The notes under the pieces: model-generated
Database searches by the model: none
Told to the model about the DNA's origin: nothing
The model's input: the letters and a program-made list of their open reading frames with translations, nothing else
In this document: piece by piece, positions 13,901-26,839 of the stretch
Layout: every line of letters begins with the position of its first letter
Position numbering within the stretch: the stretch's first letter is position 1
Translations under genes and position numbers: made by a program
From: Epiperipatus broadwayi
Lineage: Eukaryota > Onychophora > Udeonychophora > Euonychophora > Peripatidae
Assembly (NCBI GenBank): GCA_028023455.1
Contig: JAQFVV010006704.1
Coordinates: forward strand, 216,501-280,500
Reading direction: 5' to 3'
DNA length: 64,000 nucleotides

Positions 13901-16634
13901 TGCGGACCCCTAGGAGGTTAGTCTAGATGGTGAAACATGAAGCATTGATGATGATTAGACATCGATTGCTTCAATATATATATATATAAAGTTACTAGCA
14001 AAATGGAATATTTGACACATAAATTTTATAATAATCATTATCAATTCGAGAATGACCCATAACTATAGCTGTTATTAGCTGTTACTCAGTTAAGTATGGC
14101 ATATAAAAAATATATTTAATGCATCTAAATTAATAAAAGTTATCTACTGCCCATTTATTATTATTATCAACAATTGTAGCTTTTTATCCTAGAAAGGAAA
14201 ATATTAAGAATAAACTGTAATAGTTTCTTACCTGTATTTATATTCAAAATATGAATAAAATTTACACTAAATAAGATTACTTTTACCTTTTTTTATATTT
14301 ATATTTGATCAAATTCATATTTATCACATGCTTTGTTTTTATTTTTACGTAAACTAGTTTTTATATCAGTAATAATAATGCTTACATTATAAGACAAAAC
14401 ACATATAATATTTATGATAATAATAATAATCACGATATAAATATCTTGTGTCACCTTCTTTTTTGTGAAACTAAGAAAAACAAAATCTTGATTGCAACTA
14501 TTAAACACTGCAGCATTATATGTTTAATAAATGTTCTTTCCCATATGAGATATATTTCATATTTATTTATTAGTTTAAACAGTAACTCTAGTATATGGTA
14601 CTTGATGTATAAATGACTATAGATTTTATCCAATAACTTCAACACTTTGTTATTCTGGAAATTAAGATTAAAGTTGAAGGTAAACATTGATTCTTATCTC
14701 CATTACCACACGTGGACTTTATATACTTTATAGATTAATGGCATTGTTTAAGAATTAACATATTAAAAATCTGATCCACAATATGATTAACATAATAAAT
14801 AACATATCAAAATTTATGTTGACATTTGATTAATTTATAATGAGATTCTACAACTCAGTTTAATAAACATATCAATTTAACTTGTTAAGTTGCAAAATGG
14901 CACATTTCAGCTTTGCCTTAATGCAAGTGTTAAGGGTAATGTTGAAAATATCTCATATTAAAAGTCTCAATAAATATTTTGTAAACTTTTATAATTTAGC
15001 ATTTTCATTTATATTATTTTATTAGATAGGTATAAGTTATTATTGTGCTTTATTTAATAGCAATATAGCATTTTTCTTTTTTGTTTAAATTTATTTTCTC
15101 CATGTAATAAAATTAATATAGCATAATAGAATTGTGATAGTTGAAGTTAGCTTTAGTATAATATTTCACATTAGTTTAAACATGTTACAAGTGCCTTATA
15201 AATTCAAAAACAGCAATAGAAGATGTTAAATGTTTACATTATAGTTCTGCTTATTCTTAAATTAGACAAAACAATTTCCTCTTCTTTCTTCTTACTATCC
15301 CAAATAAGTCATAATTATTTTTATAATGCACACAGTGATTACAATAATTAAAACAATTATAAAATAAAAATGAAATTTCAAGCTTAAAAATGTTTGCCAT
15401 TTTGACTGGCTTTTTCCAAAATGTCTACCAGTTTTAAATATGAACTCTTTATAACTATTGATTGACAGTAGCCGTGGGTTTCATGTATGAAGGTCAAATG
15501 AAGTTTTTACTCTATTAGTTGTGTGTTAAAATACAATTCAATTCTATTTTTAATTCAATTCAAATTCAATTTTACTTTTTAATAATTTTCAATTTCCCCT
15601 TAATTTTCAGTTCTTAATTCAGTTATACCATTTTGCTCTCTCCATTTTTTTGCTCTGGTTCTCCCCTATAAAGATCTATGTTAACCTATTTATAAAATTT
15701 TATCAGAGAGAATTATATCAACCAATTCAATCATTGTAGGTGCATACATTAACATGCAATTAATAATTCTCCATCTATAAGCATAAGTGATAATGAATCA
15801 AGCTGTTCAAAATTATTTTAAATTGTAATAAAAATATGCTTGAGAATTAATTATAAAGATTAATTTAGAATATCTATAATTTTAAGTCTTTTGACTCTTA
15901 TTTAATAATGATAAAATACTAAAATATTTCTATAGTTTTAATTTAAATATAACATTAATAGTCATTTTTGATACTATTGAACCTAATCCAGCTGACAGAC
16001 TGCATATAAAAAGCCTTATACACAATCTGGCAGGGCCCTAGCATATCTCTTGAACAGTCAAATTCTTTATCACTCTAAGAGATTTGTAAATGAAATTTAG
16101 TTATTTTTATAATATAATTTAGCAACCATGATAACACACCATTGACAAAATATACCTATTTAATATTGAATAGTTATTATTTAATTATTACCAATTAAAA
16201 TTAAAAATTTTAAACAATCGACCATTTAAATAGGGCTTGATAAACATCGAGCCCAACCATAAGTTTACAATATATATATATATAATTTCTTCATCATAAT
16301 AGGAATTTATTAGGGTACAATCTTCTAATCATCTACATTACATTATATTGTTTAAATAACTTAGGAACTCTATTGGAATACATCAAAAATCTCTCCAATG
16401 ATCATCTTTTATCTTTAATTTATAACAAATTCAATGTCACATTATTCTGACATTTACACTTTAATAGTAAAATACATGTTATCCATTGGAATCAATTGTC
16501 TCCATACCTTCTTTATAACTTTACAAAGTATGAGAATGTCTCATTAGGTAACTCATTAGTCAATGCATACATTTTTTTTAAAACTTGAAAGTGATTTACA
16601 GTTAAAAATAATTAAATAAAAAATGATCACTGCT
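13901..16634. other. Unassigned A+T-rich DNA
   Basis: No gene, RNA gene or clear mobile element recognised. Small (TA)n runs occur near 13977 and 16270. A perfect-looking hairpin, GGGCTTGA/TCGAGCCC with one wobble and loop TAAACA, lies near 16232-16253. Short open frames near 14299-14687 have low-complexity products and no family resemblance. Confidence 0.45.
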
Positions 16635-17060
16635 GTGTTGATCTCTAACCTGGAGATTATTAACACCTTCTGCCTCCAGTCATCAGCTGCTGCTTTAGTT
16701 GATAACTGTAAAGCTTTTAAAAATCAAGATTACAACTTGCTTTTGTCTGAAAAGAAGTAAATTTCACAATCAGTATCCAAAACTCATACACTCATTTATT
16801 TAGTCTTCACAAAATCTCTTATCAGACATCTGAAAAGAATTGCTATGATACTTTGTAGTTTCAATGCAAAATCTGGCTAATGAATATTGGTGAGCGTATC
16901 ATTAAGGTTCATTTGTCATGTAAATTATCATTCAATAATGATAAATGCAGCAATAAAAATTTAAAGAATAAATATTAGGAATTAGCCCTTCTTAATTTTT
17001 TAATGTCTCAAAGAAGAATCAATGACCTCTTTTCGGTTACCAACAATCCCATTTTTGTTG
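16635..17060 (-). mobile_element. 5' untranslated fragment of an RTE-like LINE
   Basis: Resembles the 5' leader of the copies at 27476-29340 and 47166-48845. Shared landmarks on the plus strand, in the same order, are TTAACACCTTCTGC then AGTCATCAGCTGC (compare TTAGCACCCTCTGC and AGTCATCTACC near 48420), GTTGATAACTGTAAAGC, and ATTAGGAATTAGCCCTTC near 16976 (compare ATTAGGAATTGGCTC near 48735). No coding part is attached, so this is a stub or a deletion remnant. Confidence 0.55.
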
Positions 17061-20000
17061 TTAATATATATATATGGATTGGATTATTTTTTACACCATA
17101 ATCCAAAGAGAATAGATTGTGAAACCTTCCACATTATTTTATATATTGGCACTAAAAGAAAATAGAAAATTAAATACTGCCTAACTCTATATTAGTAATT
17201 ATAAATAAAATTTAAAAAATCACATAACATTACAAAACTAGTCAAAAACAAAATTTTTACTAAAATTATCTCACAATCATAGTTTCATCTAGTAACGAAC
17301 AGATATTCTCAAGTGAAATTTAACAAGATACAAACAACATATATATATATATTGTGCCCTTTTGTATGGGTCTCCATAAATTGTTATATCAATTTATTAA
17401 AAAATTTTAAATTTAAGATATATTTTAGCTATATGATGTTGATTTTATTTATAATAATCTTTCAAAAGTTTAATTAAAGTAAACTATGAATATTTGATGT
17501 GTGAAATTGTGCTAATATTTGAGAGAGACGTTTCAATAAAAAAAATGATAATATTATATGGTTGGGAAAACTGGCCATGATCAATACTGCATTAATAAGT
17601 TTTGTAAATAAATGTTTAAAGCTAAAAATTTAAAAAAAGACAAGTTAAAATTAAATGCATATATATATTTATTGTTGATAAAGATTAATATTTAGTAAGT
17701 GAATATAAATATTTTTGTTATTAATAGTATATAATAGAAGATTAATATTTGATTTTATAATATCGAATTATTATTTTAAAGTTGTTATAGTATATTATTT
17801 GTTTTTAAAAATATTTATTTTATAAAATTGAATTGTTAGTTTATTTTTAGATAATTATAAGTGTTTGTATCTGTATTGTAAGTCAGGTGACAGATAGACA
17901 TAGGTACACACATGCTTGTGAGTTTTTTTTAGTAAAGTTGCAAAACTGTTTTAAAATTCTATTATAAAATTTATAAATATTATATTGGCTATCACGAGAT
18001 AAAAATAAAAATAATTAGTGTGAAATATTAAATCTGATTTTTAAAATACTGTTTAAAAAATATAATGAATAAAAATAGACTTAGTTTGTTTAGAAAAATA
18101 GTCTTATAAAAGTTAAAAGTGAAATAAAGTAAAGCATATATTTTTAAAAAAATGTTTAATGGATTTAAATAAATGATAAAAATTAATTTAAGAATTAAAT
18201 AATGTAATAAGTAATAAATATTAAATAAGTCATTATTTATTTTTAATTTCGTATTGTTGGTAAGATATGTAAATAGGCTAGCAAGGTGATTGTTTAATTT
18301 ACCAATCAAGTGGGTAATTTATTCCGGTATAAAAACGGAGGTTCAATTGTTCAAGGGTGATTGTGATTTCTTTTAAGTGAAGTGTGCTATTAAATATAGC
18401 TAAGTAAAAAATTATAGACGCTCTCGTAATAGTTTCTTAATTATAAGAGAGAAGTTTTAAATAATTTTATAAAAGTTTACCGTTTAATATGCAGTGCTAA
18501 TTTAGTCATAATTCCCTATTGATCGTCTCTATCAAAGCTCAATTTTACAATCAAATAATCATGAAAATATTGTATAATGATAAAATGTGTTGGAAACTTT
18601 ATATTAAAAATATAGTGAACGCTGGATTAACTAGGAAAATTACTAGCTGGATAAAATTAATATATTGGACATTATATGAATTTAAAAGTTGAGTATAATT
18701 AATTTTTATAAACAAATATTTTAAAGAAAGATAAATACTTCTTTATGAAGAAAGTATTTTTAAAATTATATATTTTAATATATTTTTTGGTAAAGATATG
18801 GAAGTTAATAATAATTGCAGAAATACTTGCCTTATTAAGTCTTTGTTGTTTAAAAGACTAGATTTCGATAATTTTAAAAGGCAGATAAATCGGAAATTTA
18901 ATTGGTAAACAAATACCTGTAAAAAGAAAAAAATATTATATAGTAAAGTCTGGACGCTGGTCGTACAGAAGAATTTGGAGATTGATTTTACCTAAATATT
19001 TGTTAAAGAATGCGCAAATAAGTATACGTGGATATCCAAGTCAATTTTTATAAAACTTAGATTAAACATTTAACTATTGATTAATCCTAGGAAGATAATA
19101 ACTTTTAAATAAATCCGGATCCTATAAACTGTTTTAATTATTATTTTGTTTCTTTATGGTGGAACTTATTTTATCTTATTTTTTTAAAAAAAAAAACGTT
19201 TTCCATTTATTTCATAAAAACTGTTTAAACACGTGATGTACCGGAAAAAGGAAGTGGTGTTGGTAAAATGTTGTGCCTAGAAAAAAAGAACAATTGTGGG
19301 TGGAAAGAAGACACCGTTGGATTTTATGTAACATATTTTGTTTTCTTAACTAACATAGATATTTAATTATTTATTGATCTATTAGAGATAAGAGAGGTAC
19401 ATTTTAAAAGAAACTACATAATAATATAACACTTAATTTCATAAAGTTTATTTTTTTATATAATTTTACAACACGTAATATTTTAAGAATAATTGTTGAG
19501 TATAAATGTGATATTATTTTTGTAAAGCTATAATCCTGGAGGACATCGTTTGGCTGATTATAAATTGGAGTATCATTTATGGTAATAATTATATAATATT
19601 AATAATGTAATGTATTTTGCTTTGTTTTCTTTAGATAAACCAGATATTATTTGATTGTTGAGTGAATGTATAAATATTTAAAGAATATACACGCATAATA
19701 TTATCAATAATAGTTTTATTTTAATATGCATACTTTATTTTTATAATATAAATTTATTACAACGTAATAAGAGTTATCCAGAAATAATTATATGATTCTT
19801 TCATGAATAAACTTTAATGTTTCTGTTACAATATTAGGAATTTGATTTATTATATTAGTATGAGTCATTTATATTTATTTTCAAGTTAGTAAGAAGTAAA
19901 AAAAAAAATATATCTATATTTTTATTTTTTATTAGACAAGTTGAATTAATTTTATATAGAAAATTATATTTTGTTTGAAGGGTTTATCATATATAGATGA

Positions 20001-21704
20001 TGAGATATAAGAGAGTTTGGATAGTCATTTTTTTTAAAAAAATTGGTAAGCTGATATTGAAGTTAAATAAGATTAGAATGATATTTGAAGATAGGATTTT
20101 ATTAAGAGGGAATAGGAATAACAAGTAGAGAAGAATAATAGTTTAAATGGAAAAGAATCATAGAATTTTATTTTAATATAATAACTTTATAAATTGGTAA
20201 TTTATAAATAAAAATTTCGTCTTCACAAAGTTGTTGAATAATTTTAAAAATATTATTTTAAGAAAAGAACATATATGTATTGCATATTTTGGTAAGACAT
20301 ATATTATGAAATTACATCAGAATGAAGTAAATAATTATGTAATCAATAAAAGTCACATAATATTACAAAGTTATATCAATCTATACATTAGTTGATATTT
20401 AGTTAATGCTAATAATAAATGTAATACATAATAGTTACATTATAATAGAAATAGCTATAATACTTAAATGGAGTAGCATTTTAATTATTAAAGTTTGTTT
20501 ATTTTACATGTGCTACATAAGTGAATTTTACATAAAAGCCTTCTATTGTACTAAGTGATTATAAATGATATCTAGTAAAATATAAGTTCATAAACTCAAT
20601 TAAATGTTACTGATAAAACATTTAAGAAATGTATGGATTATTTATTTTGGATTATAGAAATAACAACAATGTAAGAATCTTGTATTATTATTATTTTTCT
20701 TATTTTTATTTTTCTTGATTTCCACTTGTAATGTAAATAATGTATATAAGTTGTTTATTAAAGTTGATGTAAATAAATTTGTTTAAGTTGTTTTAAAAGT
20801 GTGTCGAATTCATTATTTTGCACCACAGCATTTGACAACAGATAATTTGAATAAAACATAATATTTGCACAATATGAATTAAATTATTATTATTTTTAAA
20901 AAAAAAAAATACAGTATTTTCTTAATATAATTTATAGAAATTCATTGACATTAACATATTATGTTATAATGGTCACAAGGTAATTATAATGCACAATATA
21001 AGAGTATAATGTTATTTATTGCCACATATTATTAAATTATAAGATTTATTATATTCTCAATTAAGATACTATATGAAGATGAAAGACATGTAGATGATTT
21101 ACTTGTTTTCTTAATGATTAGTAGTATAATAAAATAGATAAGGTTAACTTATACACTGGAGATTGTTATTATTATTTATTTATTATTATTATAAGTTAGG
21201 TGTAGTTAGGTTTGATATTAAATCCCTTATCATGCCTATCTGCAATAAGTATTATTACTTTAAGATAATTAAAAGAACCTGAGATTATTTAGTTATATTT
21301 CTTTGATAAAAAGATTGAGATTTATTTATTATTATTATTGAAGTTAGTTAATTTTTATAAAAGACATAGGAGTGCTATAGATGTATTAGTGAGATAATAA
21401 AGAGGTAATAGTATTCTTATGCCATTGAGATAATATCTTAGAAGATATGGCCTCAATGTAAATTCATATTATCACTTGTAACTTCACTTCATAGTCTCAT
21501 GATTTAATAAATACTTATTTAATTAGTGCATGATATTGAACCATATTAATTTTCTGTTAGTTGTAATAAATCTGATAAGATATAATATTATAAAATATAT
21601 TAATAGTAGTTATACATATTTTAGCCGAGCATAACGATTTAATTGAGCTAGTCATATTTAAAGTTATATTATATATTTCTGGAAGTGAGGGTACAATATA
21701 TATA
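17061..21704. other. Unassigned very A+T-rich DNA
   Basis: No gene recognised. A TATA-like string, TATAAAAA, sits at 18328-18335 within a slightly more complex stretch (18270-18430), but nothing downstream resembles a coding region. Runs of TTATTATTA near 21160-21200 and 21320 are simple repeats. Confidence 0.45.
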
Positions 21705-22069
21705 GAAAGCATTTGAACTCAAACTTTCAAGCTCCTTACAGCTATGCACTCCATCTTATACAATCAATACACAAGTCCACACACATGTGAAAAAGATACA
21801 TGATCTCCAATATACATATTTCATGCTGAACTAACACTTATCAGTTGATCTATATCACCATCCCCCACACATATCAGTGCACAGCTTATATGAAGATTGT
21901 ATATATGTGTGTGTGATGGTGATTGGGATCAACTGATATGTGCTGGTCCTGCACCAAATAGATATATTGGAAATCATTTTTTTTTTCATATGTATGTGGT
22001 CATATATATATATATAAGATGGAGTGCATAGCTAAAGGAAGTTTGAAGTCTAAGTTCAAATTCTTTCTA
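21705..22069. mobile_element. Foldback element, probably head-to-head SINE-like halves
   Basis: Inverted arms 21705-21760 and 22013-22069 share TTTGAACT, ACTTTC, TGCACTCCATCTTATA and their complements. A second inverted pair lies inside: ATCAGTTGATC near 21840 with GATCAACTGATAT near 21928. Read rightwards, the right arm contains TAGCTAAAGG, which fits a pol III A box, followed by CTAAGTTCAAATTC, a decayed B box. The element is related to those at 53318-53563 and 61809-62010. It is bordered by TA-rich sequence. No protein is encoded. Confidence 0.65.
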
Positions 22070-22123
22070 AGTACCTTAAGTTTAGTATAGACAATATACT
22101 TATATTTTAATATTATATATATA

Positions 22124-22271
22124 GAAAATGATCACCTTCCCATAATTCACTTTAAAAACTAACCATCTTTAGCATCAAAGACAGTTTTCATGAGATTTAT
22201 GACCTCAGATTCAAGAAGTTTATCATACCTGTTTCTTTTTCAAAGTGAATTATGGGAAGGCTATTTTGTTT
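22124..22271. mobile_element. Small TIR element (MITE-like), about 150 bp
   Basis: A perfect 19-bp inverted repeat, CCTTCCCATAATTCACTTT, lies at 22135-22153, with its complement at 22242-22260. Weaker matching continues outward. About 88 bp separate the arms. Both outer edges abut (TA)n runs, consistent with insertion into a TA repeat. No coding capacity; superfamily not determinable. Confidence 0.7.
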
Positions 22272-24549
22272 ACTATATATATATATATTGTTTACATTTT
22301 GTTGAATGTTTCTTGAAAAAATCTATTTGCTAATAGAGGAAACCATGGTTGTAAAGAATTTTAGTAAAAATGTTATTTTTTTTGGATAATTTTGTAATGT
22401 TATACAATTTTCTATTAAATATATAAATCACAAATTGCCAATACCTAAATGGTTTAGTAATATAAATTATATATCACACTAAACTTATATAGACGATAAA
22501 AATCTACCATCTGTTATCAAAACAATGTCTATAAATAAAAAAGATAGAATTTATATGTACAGGGTTTCTTGTTTCACATTGTAGACTCAATATAATAAGT
22601 AATCTTTAGCTATATATATGTACCTCATGTATGTATATATATATTATTAATATTTGAAGCTAATTATAAATGAGGAAGATCATTATAAAAAACCCACAAA
22701 AAGTGAAAAAACAATAAAAGAATAAAGATTGATTGCTCAAACACACGATGTTCTAAAAAAAAATGATTGATGGAAAAATGAACTCGTGATGATTCATCAC
22801 AATGTTATTATAAGTGATTCAATATATTAGAATAAAAGAAAATAGAGAAAGAAAAAAAAGAATGAAAGATCAGAAAAAGATAATATGGGAGAGATACATC
22901 TTAGTTTTTTAAGAGTGAATATTTTAATCATAAGACAATAAGAATACAGATATGATAATATTTATATATTCTGAGATAGACAATTATATGAGTCATCAAA
23001 ATAGTGAAAAAATAATCTTGATAGTCAGAATGCGCACATATATTTAAAGTTTAAAGAAATTAATACAAACAAAAGTTACTTATATAATAAATATTTAAAA
23101 TAAAACTTAGAATAAATTACATATTGATTAATTAATTGTTTTTTAATATTTTTGAAATACTGTATATTATCTAAAATAAAATAAAATGATCTTTCTGTGA
23201 TATAAATATATTATTTAGGTCATTTCTATGATTCTGACAAAAATTAGGATTTTAATGTATAAAAGGAAAAAAAAAAACTATTTTAGTTAAACAAAGATGT
23301 TTAGTTTAAGGGACTCATAATTACACTAAAGTTTTAGAGTGTTTACATATAAAGAGATTAAAAAAAAAAAAATTAATTAAGGAAGTATTTTTGAATGTAA
23401 TTTATTTTAATGCATTTAAATTAAACAACGACAATAATTGTAATGGATATAAGTTTGTTTTTAGTAATTAAAAAGAAAAAATAATTTACTTTGATAAAAG
23501 TTTGGCGCTCCCAGAGATGTATGCACGAAATTCTCTGTAGTGGTCTATATTGAATATGTATAGTAGGCAACATTTGCTTTACCTGAAGTTTGAAAACTAT
23601 AGAAGTTAAATGTGAATTATAAGCTGTAAGAACTGATTTGTTTGTTCTAATTAACTAAAATATTTTTTATGCCGATATGAGGCAAGTTTATACATATACA
23701 CAAGCCAATGTAAAAAACTTGAATTTACTGATGCGATGTATATATAGTTTCACATGCATACAGAATCATAGATGAAAAAAACTATTGATAAAATTTCACT
23801 TAGTACTATACACATTTATACGTGAAGTAGTTTTATATATGTTTACAAACTTAAACGAAAAAGTTCTACTGCTAAGAAAAAATCCAGAAGTTTACATATA
23901 TATCTATGTTTTTTAATTAATTCCAGAAGTATAGCTGTATATATTAGATCTTTTATTTATTCAAAAGTAATGAAGAAAAATATATTTTATAGCATAAAAC
24001 AGAAAAATATAAATAAAGACATAAAAACATCTTTTAACAAATTAGATAAGAAATGTTAATAAGTTCAAAAGACTTCTAATTGTATAAACGGGTTCTGAAC
24101 AAGTTAAGGTTCCAAAGGAAAAAAAAACTTAATAGGTAATAATAAATCAGAAATATTTATTGCTTCAATTTTTATAAAAGAAACTTAACTGGTTTTAATG
24201 ATAAAAAATATAATAGAATTATCAAACCTTTTTTTTATATTATTGACCTTTGGTTTATTATTATTACTAGTATCATAATAAATTTATTACATATAAATAA
24301 TAGATTAAATATTGGGATCTTTATATGTTCTGCAGTATTTATTGCTATTCAAAGCTAGCTATAGACATAAAAGAATTTGGCATATGTCTGTAGACGGCTA
24401 TATAATTTTTTTTTAAATTATTGAGATGGCAGGAAGGAATTAAAATCACTTTTAAAGTTCATATATATATTTGTACATTTCAGGATGACTACTATTTTAT
24501 TTATGAGAGTACACTCATGATTACTAAGTGGTCCTAAGTATTGGAGAAA
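22272..24549. other. Unassigned A+T-rich DNA
   Basis: No coding region, RNA gene or mobile element recognised. Short (TA)n runs near 22276 and 22630 and poly(A)/poly(T) runs are the only regularities. A more complex patch near 23505-23580 (GGCGCTCCCAGAG) matches nothing I know. Confidence 0.45.
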
Positions 24550-24716
24550 CAGCGCCACCTAGTGGGCTAGATTGCTGGGTAGTTGCTGTTTAGCAGATGG
24601 TGTAAGCTGGATCGGTTTACCTATGGCTATCAGCGCCACCAAGCGGGCAGTAGTGCTGGCAGCTACTTGGCATAATGTCCCTGTGCATACGCATGGTGAA
24701 CAGCGCCATCTAGCGG
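24550..24716 (-). promoter_or_regulatory. Three tandem CTCF-like motifs
   Basis: Three similar strings occur in one orientation: CAGCGCCACCTAGTGGG at 24550, CAGCGCCACCAAGCGGG at 24631 and CAGCGCCATCTAGCGG at 24701, spaced 81 and 70 bp. On the minus strand the third reads CCGCTAGATGGCGCTG, close to the conserved bilaterian CTCF core (CCASYAGRKGGC). The surrounding 24540-24830 is a G+C-richer island in very A+T-rich DNA. Open frames run through it on both strands, but their products look like no protein family. It may be a decayed minisatellite whose unit contains the motif, or a cluster of insulator-type sites. Confidence 0.45.
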
Positions 24717-24922
24717 CTGGAACTTGGGTCTTCTGCTTTTGGCCCCCTACTCTGAATATTTCTGCTACTTTTGCAGAAATGATGTCTCTAGCAATGGCAG
24801 GACAGTATTTCCCCAAGTACCCCATTTATTAATCCCAGGACATTTATAGCATTTAACACATGCTTAGCTCAGTTATTTAGCACTTTTATATGTGTTGACA
24901 GCAATAAATATTGATGTATTCT

Positions 24923-25034
24923 GTTTTTTTTTTATATGTCATAGCATCGGCCGGAAGGCGAACCCACAACCATCTGCAACCAACTACTTGTTTGCAAGGT
25001 GGCTGTGATGACCTCTCAGCTAACAACACTTGAC
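24923..25034 (-). mobile_element. tRNA-derived SINE, 112 bp, with 9-bp TSD
   Basis: Minus-strand reading: A box TAGCTGAGAGG, B box GGTTCGCCTTCC, then GGCCGATGCTATGACAT and an A-rich tail (poly(T) on the plus strand at 24924-24933). The perfect 9-bp duplication ATGTATTCT flanks it at 24914-24922 and 25035-25043. The 3' end matches the plus-strand SINE at 51412-51503, so both belong to one family. The region between the boxes is longer and more diverged than in that copy. Confidence 0.88.
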
Positions 25035-25043
25035 ATGTATTCT

Positions 25044-26271
25044 TCTTTATAACATTTTTAGCTCATGACTGGCATTTATGATGATAATAATGATAGCCTT
25101 AGGTTTTTAAATTATATTTAAATCCAGTCATAATTAATGATTTATAAATAATAATTATCATTGCTCTTAGTTGGCTTCTGCTTTTGATAATGATCCTATA
25201 AAAATGATTTATTATTGGTTTTCCTAATATTAAATACAAGCAGAGTTTGCCATTGCATTTTTTAATGCTTGGTTTATTGTCTATATAAATAGTTCTCAAT
25301 TTAGAGACTGGCTGACCATTGTTAGCTATCATTATGTATATTACTTATATCTTTTGGGCCAATTTGTTTTCAATTACAAATAATGCATCAAAGTATTAAT
25401 GTGTAGCCTTGTGCCATTGGTTTATTTCCTTATTGATCTGAATAAGGTCATATACCATTATTTCTAGATATTTTACCTGGATATATCACGATTCTGTTAC
25501 AGTATATATATATAATCTCTAATAAATATGAATATTTACAGTTTATTTTAATAATAATAATAAATAAAATATATCACTTTTATTATTGATATATTGCACT
25601 AACATTAAAATAAACTTAAGTAACTCTTTCTTCAGCTATATTTTTTTCTATGATATTAATATCTAGCACTTTAACGAAAATGATATCGGTAATACTTTTG
25701 TTTATTACACTCACGCACTTGAATTAAATAAAGTTCACATTTCAAGAAAATATATTATCAATAATTATCCTACCTCAGGCAACTTTCAGCATTTTTTTTT
25801 AGAGATTTAAGATTTTTTATAATCTCTTTCTTCCTTTCACAAGTAGACACAAACACACACACACACACACAAATATATATATATATACAATTGTTATATA
25901 TGTTATTATATTTTAAAATATAACAGCAGCTCATATCCATTGAATTTTAGTTTCAAAGCATATCATACGCATGCAGCATCAAACAACAGATGTCATTCGA
26001 AAGGCTGGCATTTCACCGAAGCATAGGGGTTACATATTCCTACATATATTAAATCTGTGTAATACATACCTAAATACAGATAGGTGTACGTATTGCAGAT
26101 GCATGTGATCAATAAATCTTAAAAAGTAAAAAAATAAAATTGATTTTTATTAATTCTAATGATATTTAATTAAGGATAACCAATACCTGCTAGGTGAAAT
26201 TTGGCGTCATAAAAGTTGAAAATATTGTATTGTTACTTTTCAATTTATATATATGGCACCATTATTATGGC
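25044..26271. other. Unassigned A+T-rich DNA with simple repeats
   Basis: No gene recognised. An (AC)n run near 25853-25870 is followed by (AT)n. Other (TA)n runs occur near 25503 and 26248. Short open frames near 25099-25332 are not convincing. Confidence 0.45.
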
Positions 26272-26311
26272 TATTATGATTTAAACTCAAAGTCTGCTTT
26301 AAATCATAATA
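26272..26311. repeat. Perfect 14-bp inverted repeat with 12-nt loop
   Basis: TATTATGATTTAAA at 26272-26285 is exactly complementary to 26298-26311. It lies about 80 bp outside the left target-site duplication of the hammerhead element. It could be a tiny foldback remnant or chance in A+T-rich sequence. Confidence 0.6.
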
Positions 26312-26494
26312 ACATTGATTATAGTGCTCTGTACTTAAAATGCACTAGGCTAAATTAAGTTTTTATATTTGATGTATACATATAATTTGTTACAAAAAAA
26401 AATCGTCAGATGTCACATGACCTAATTTAATAAGCTTGTATTTACAAATGTTGTATACAGAGCTCTCAAAATAAGCTCTTAACAAACTTTGCAT

Positions 26495-26556
26495 AATATC
26501 CTCAACCCCAGACCGGTTTCTGCTACTGGCATCATCAGTGAGGTGCCAGAATATTC
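26495..26556 (-). ncRNA. Type I hammerhead ribozyme, best-preserved copy
   Basis: Read on the minus strand, a distal stem I strand (GAAUAUUC) and an internal loop (UGGC) lead to proximal ACCUCA. The core CUGAUGA follows. Stem II is UGC/GCA with loop CAGUA. Then come GAA, a stem III that is the palindrome ACCGGU, and C17. The 3' side is UGGGGU (pairs with ACCUCA, one G-U), loop UGA and GGAUAUU (pairs with the distal strand). Cleavage is predicted between plus-strand 26511 and 26510. Every position regarded as essential in hammerheads (CUGANGA, GAA, UH) is present. The 10.1/11.1 pair is U-A instead of the usual G-C. With so short a palindromic stem III it should act mainly as a dimer. Confidence 0.85.
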
Positions 26557-26690
26557 AAGCATTAGATTAAACATACCAGGATGAACCCAACACTTTATCT
26601 AATGTATAACTATTAAGTAGAAAATCTGAAATTTTCAGACATCTATATGTCTTCCAATACAGTTATCTAACTTAAATAATCCATATGGGA

Positions 26691-26705
26691 CTTAACTAAG
26701 TTCAG
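26691..26705 (-). other. Conserved family hairpin (one mismatch)
   Basis: The plus strand reads CTTAACTAAGTTCAG, a 6-bp stem with one mismatch and a 3-nt loop. It is the decayed counterpart of the hairpin at 27061-27075 in the inverted part of the element, and it sits about 135 nt upstream of the minus-strand hammerhead. Confidence 0.6.
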
Positions 26706-26839
26706 ATATCCCATATATTAATAGCTTTAGCAATATAAATCACTAAAGCCTTGATAAAATAAAATTACAAAAAAATCAAGTCTGATGTCCATGACCTAAT
26801 TTATTAAGCTTGTATTTACAAATGTTTAATTTAATGCTT

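Noticed and set aside
14299-18309. Several 60-95-aa open frames rich in Ile, Leu, Phe, Asn and Lys
   Set aside because: Composition is what random A+T-rich sequence gives; no motifs or neighbours support coding.
18328-18335. TATA box of a pol II promoter
   Set aside because: The string TATAAAAA is expected often at this base composition, and no gene follows.
24559-24832. Overlapping open frames of about 86 aa on both strands
   Set aside because: They exist because the island is richer in G+C and so poorer in stop codons. The products resemble no protein, and the repeated motifs explain the composition.
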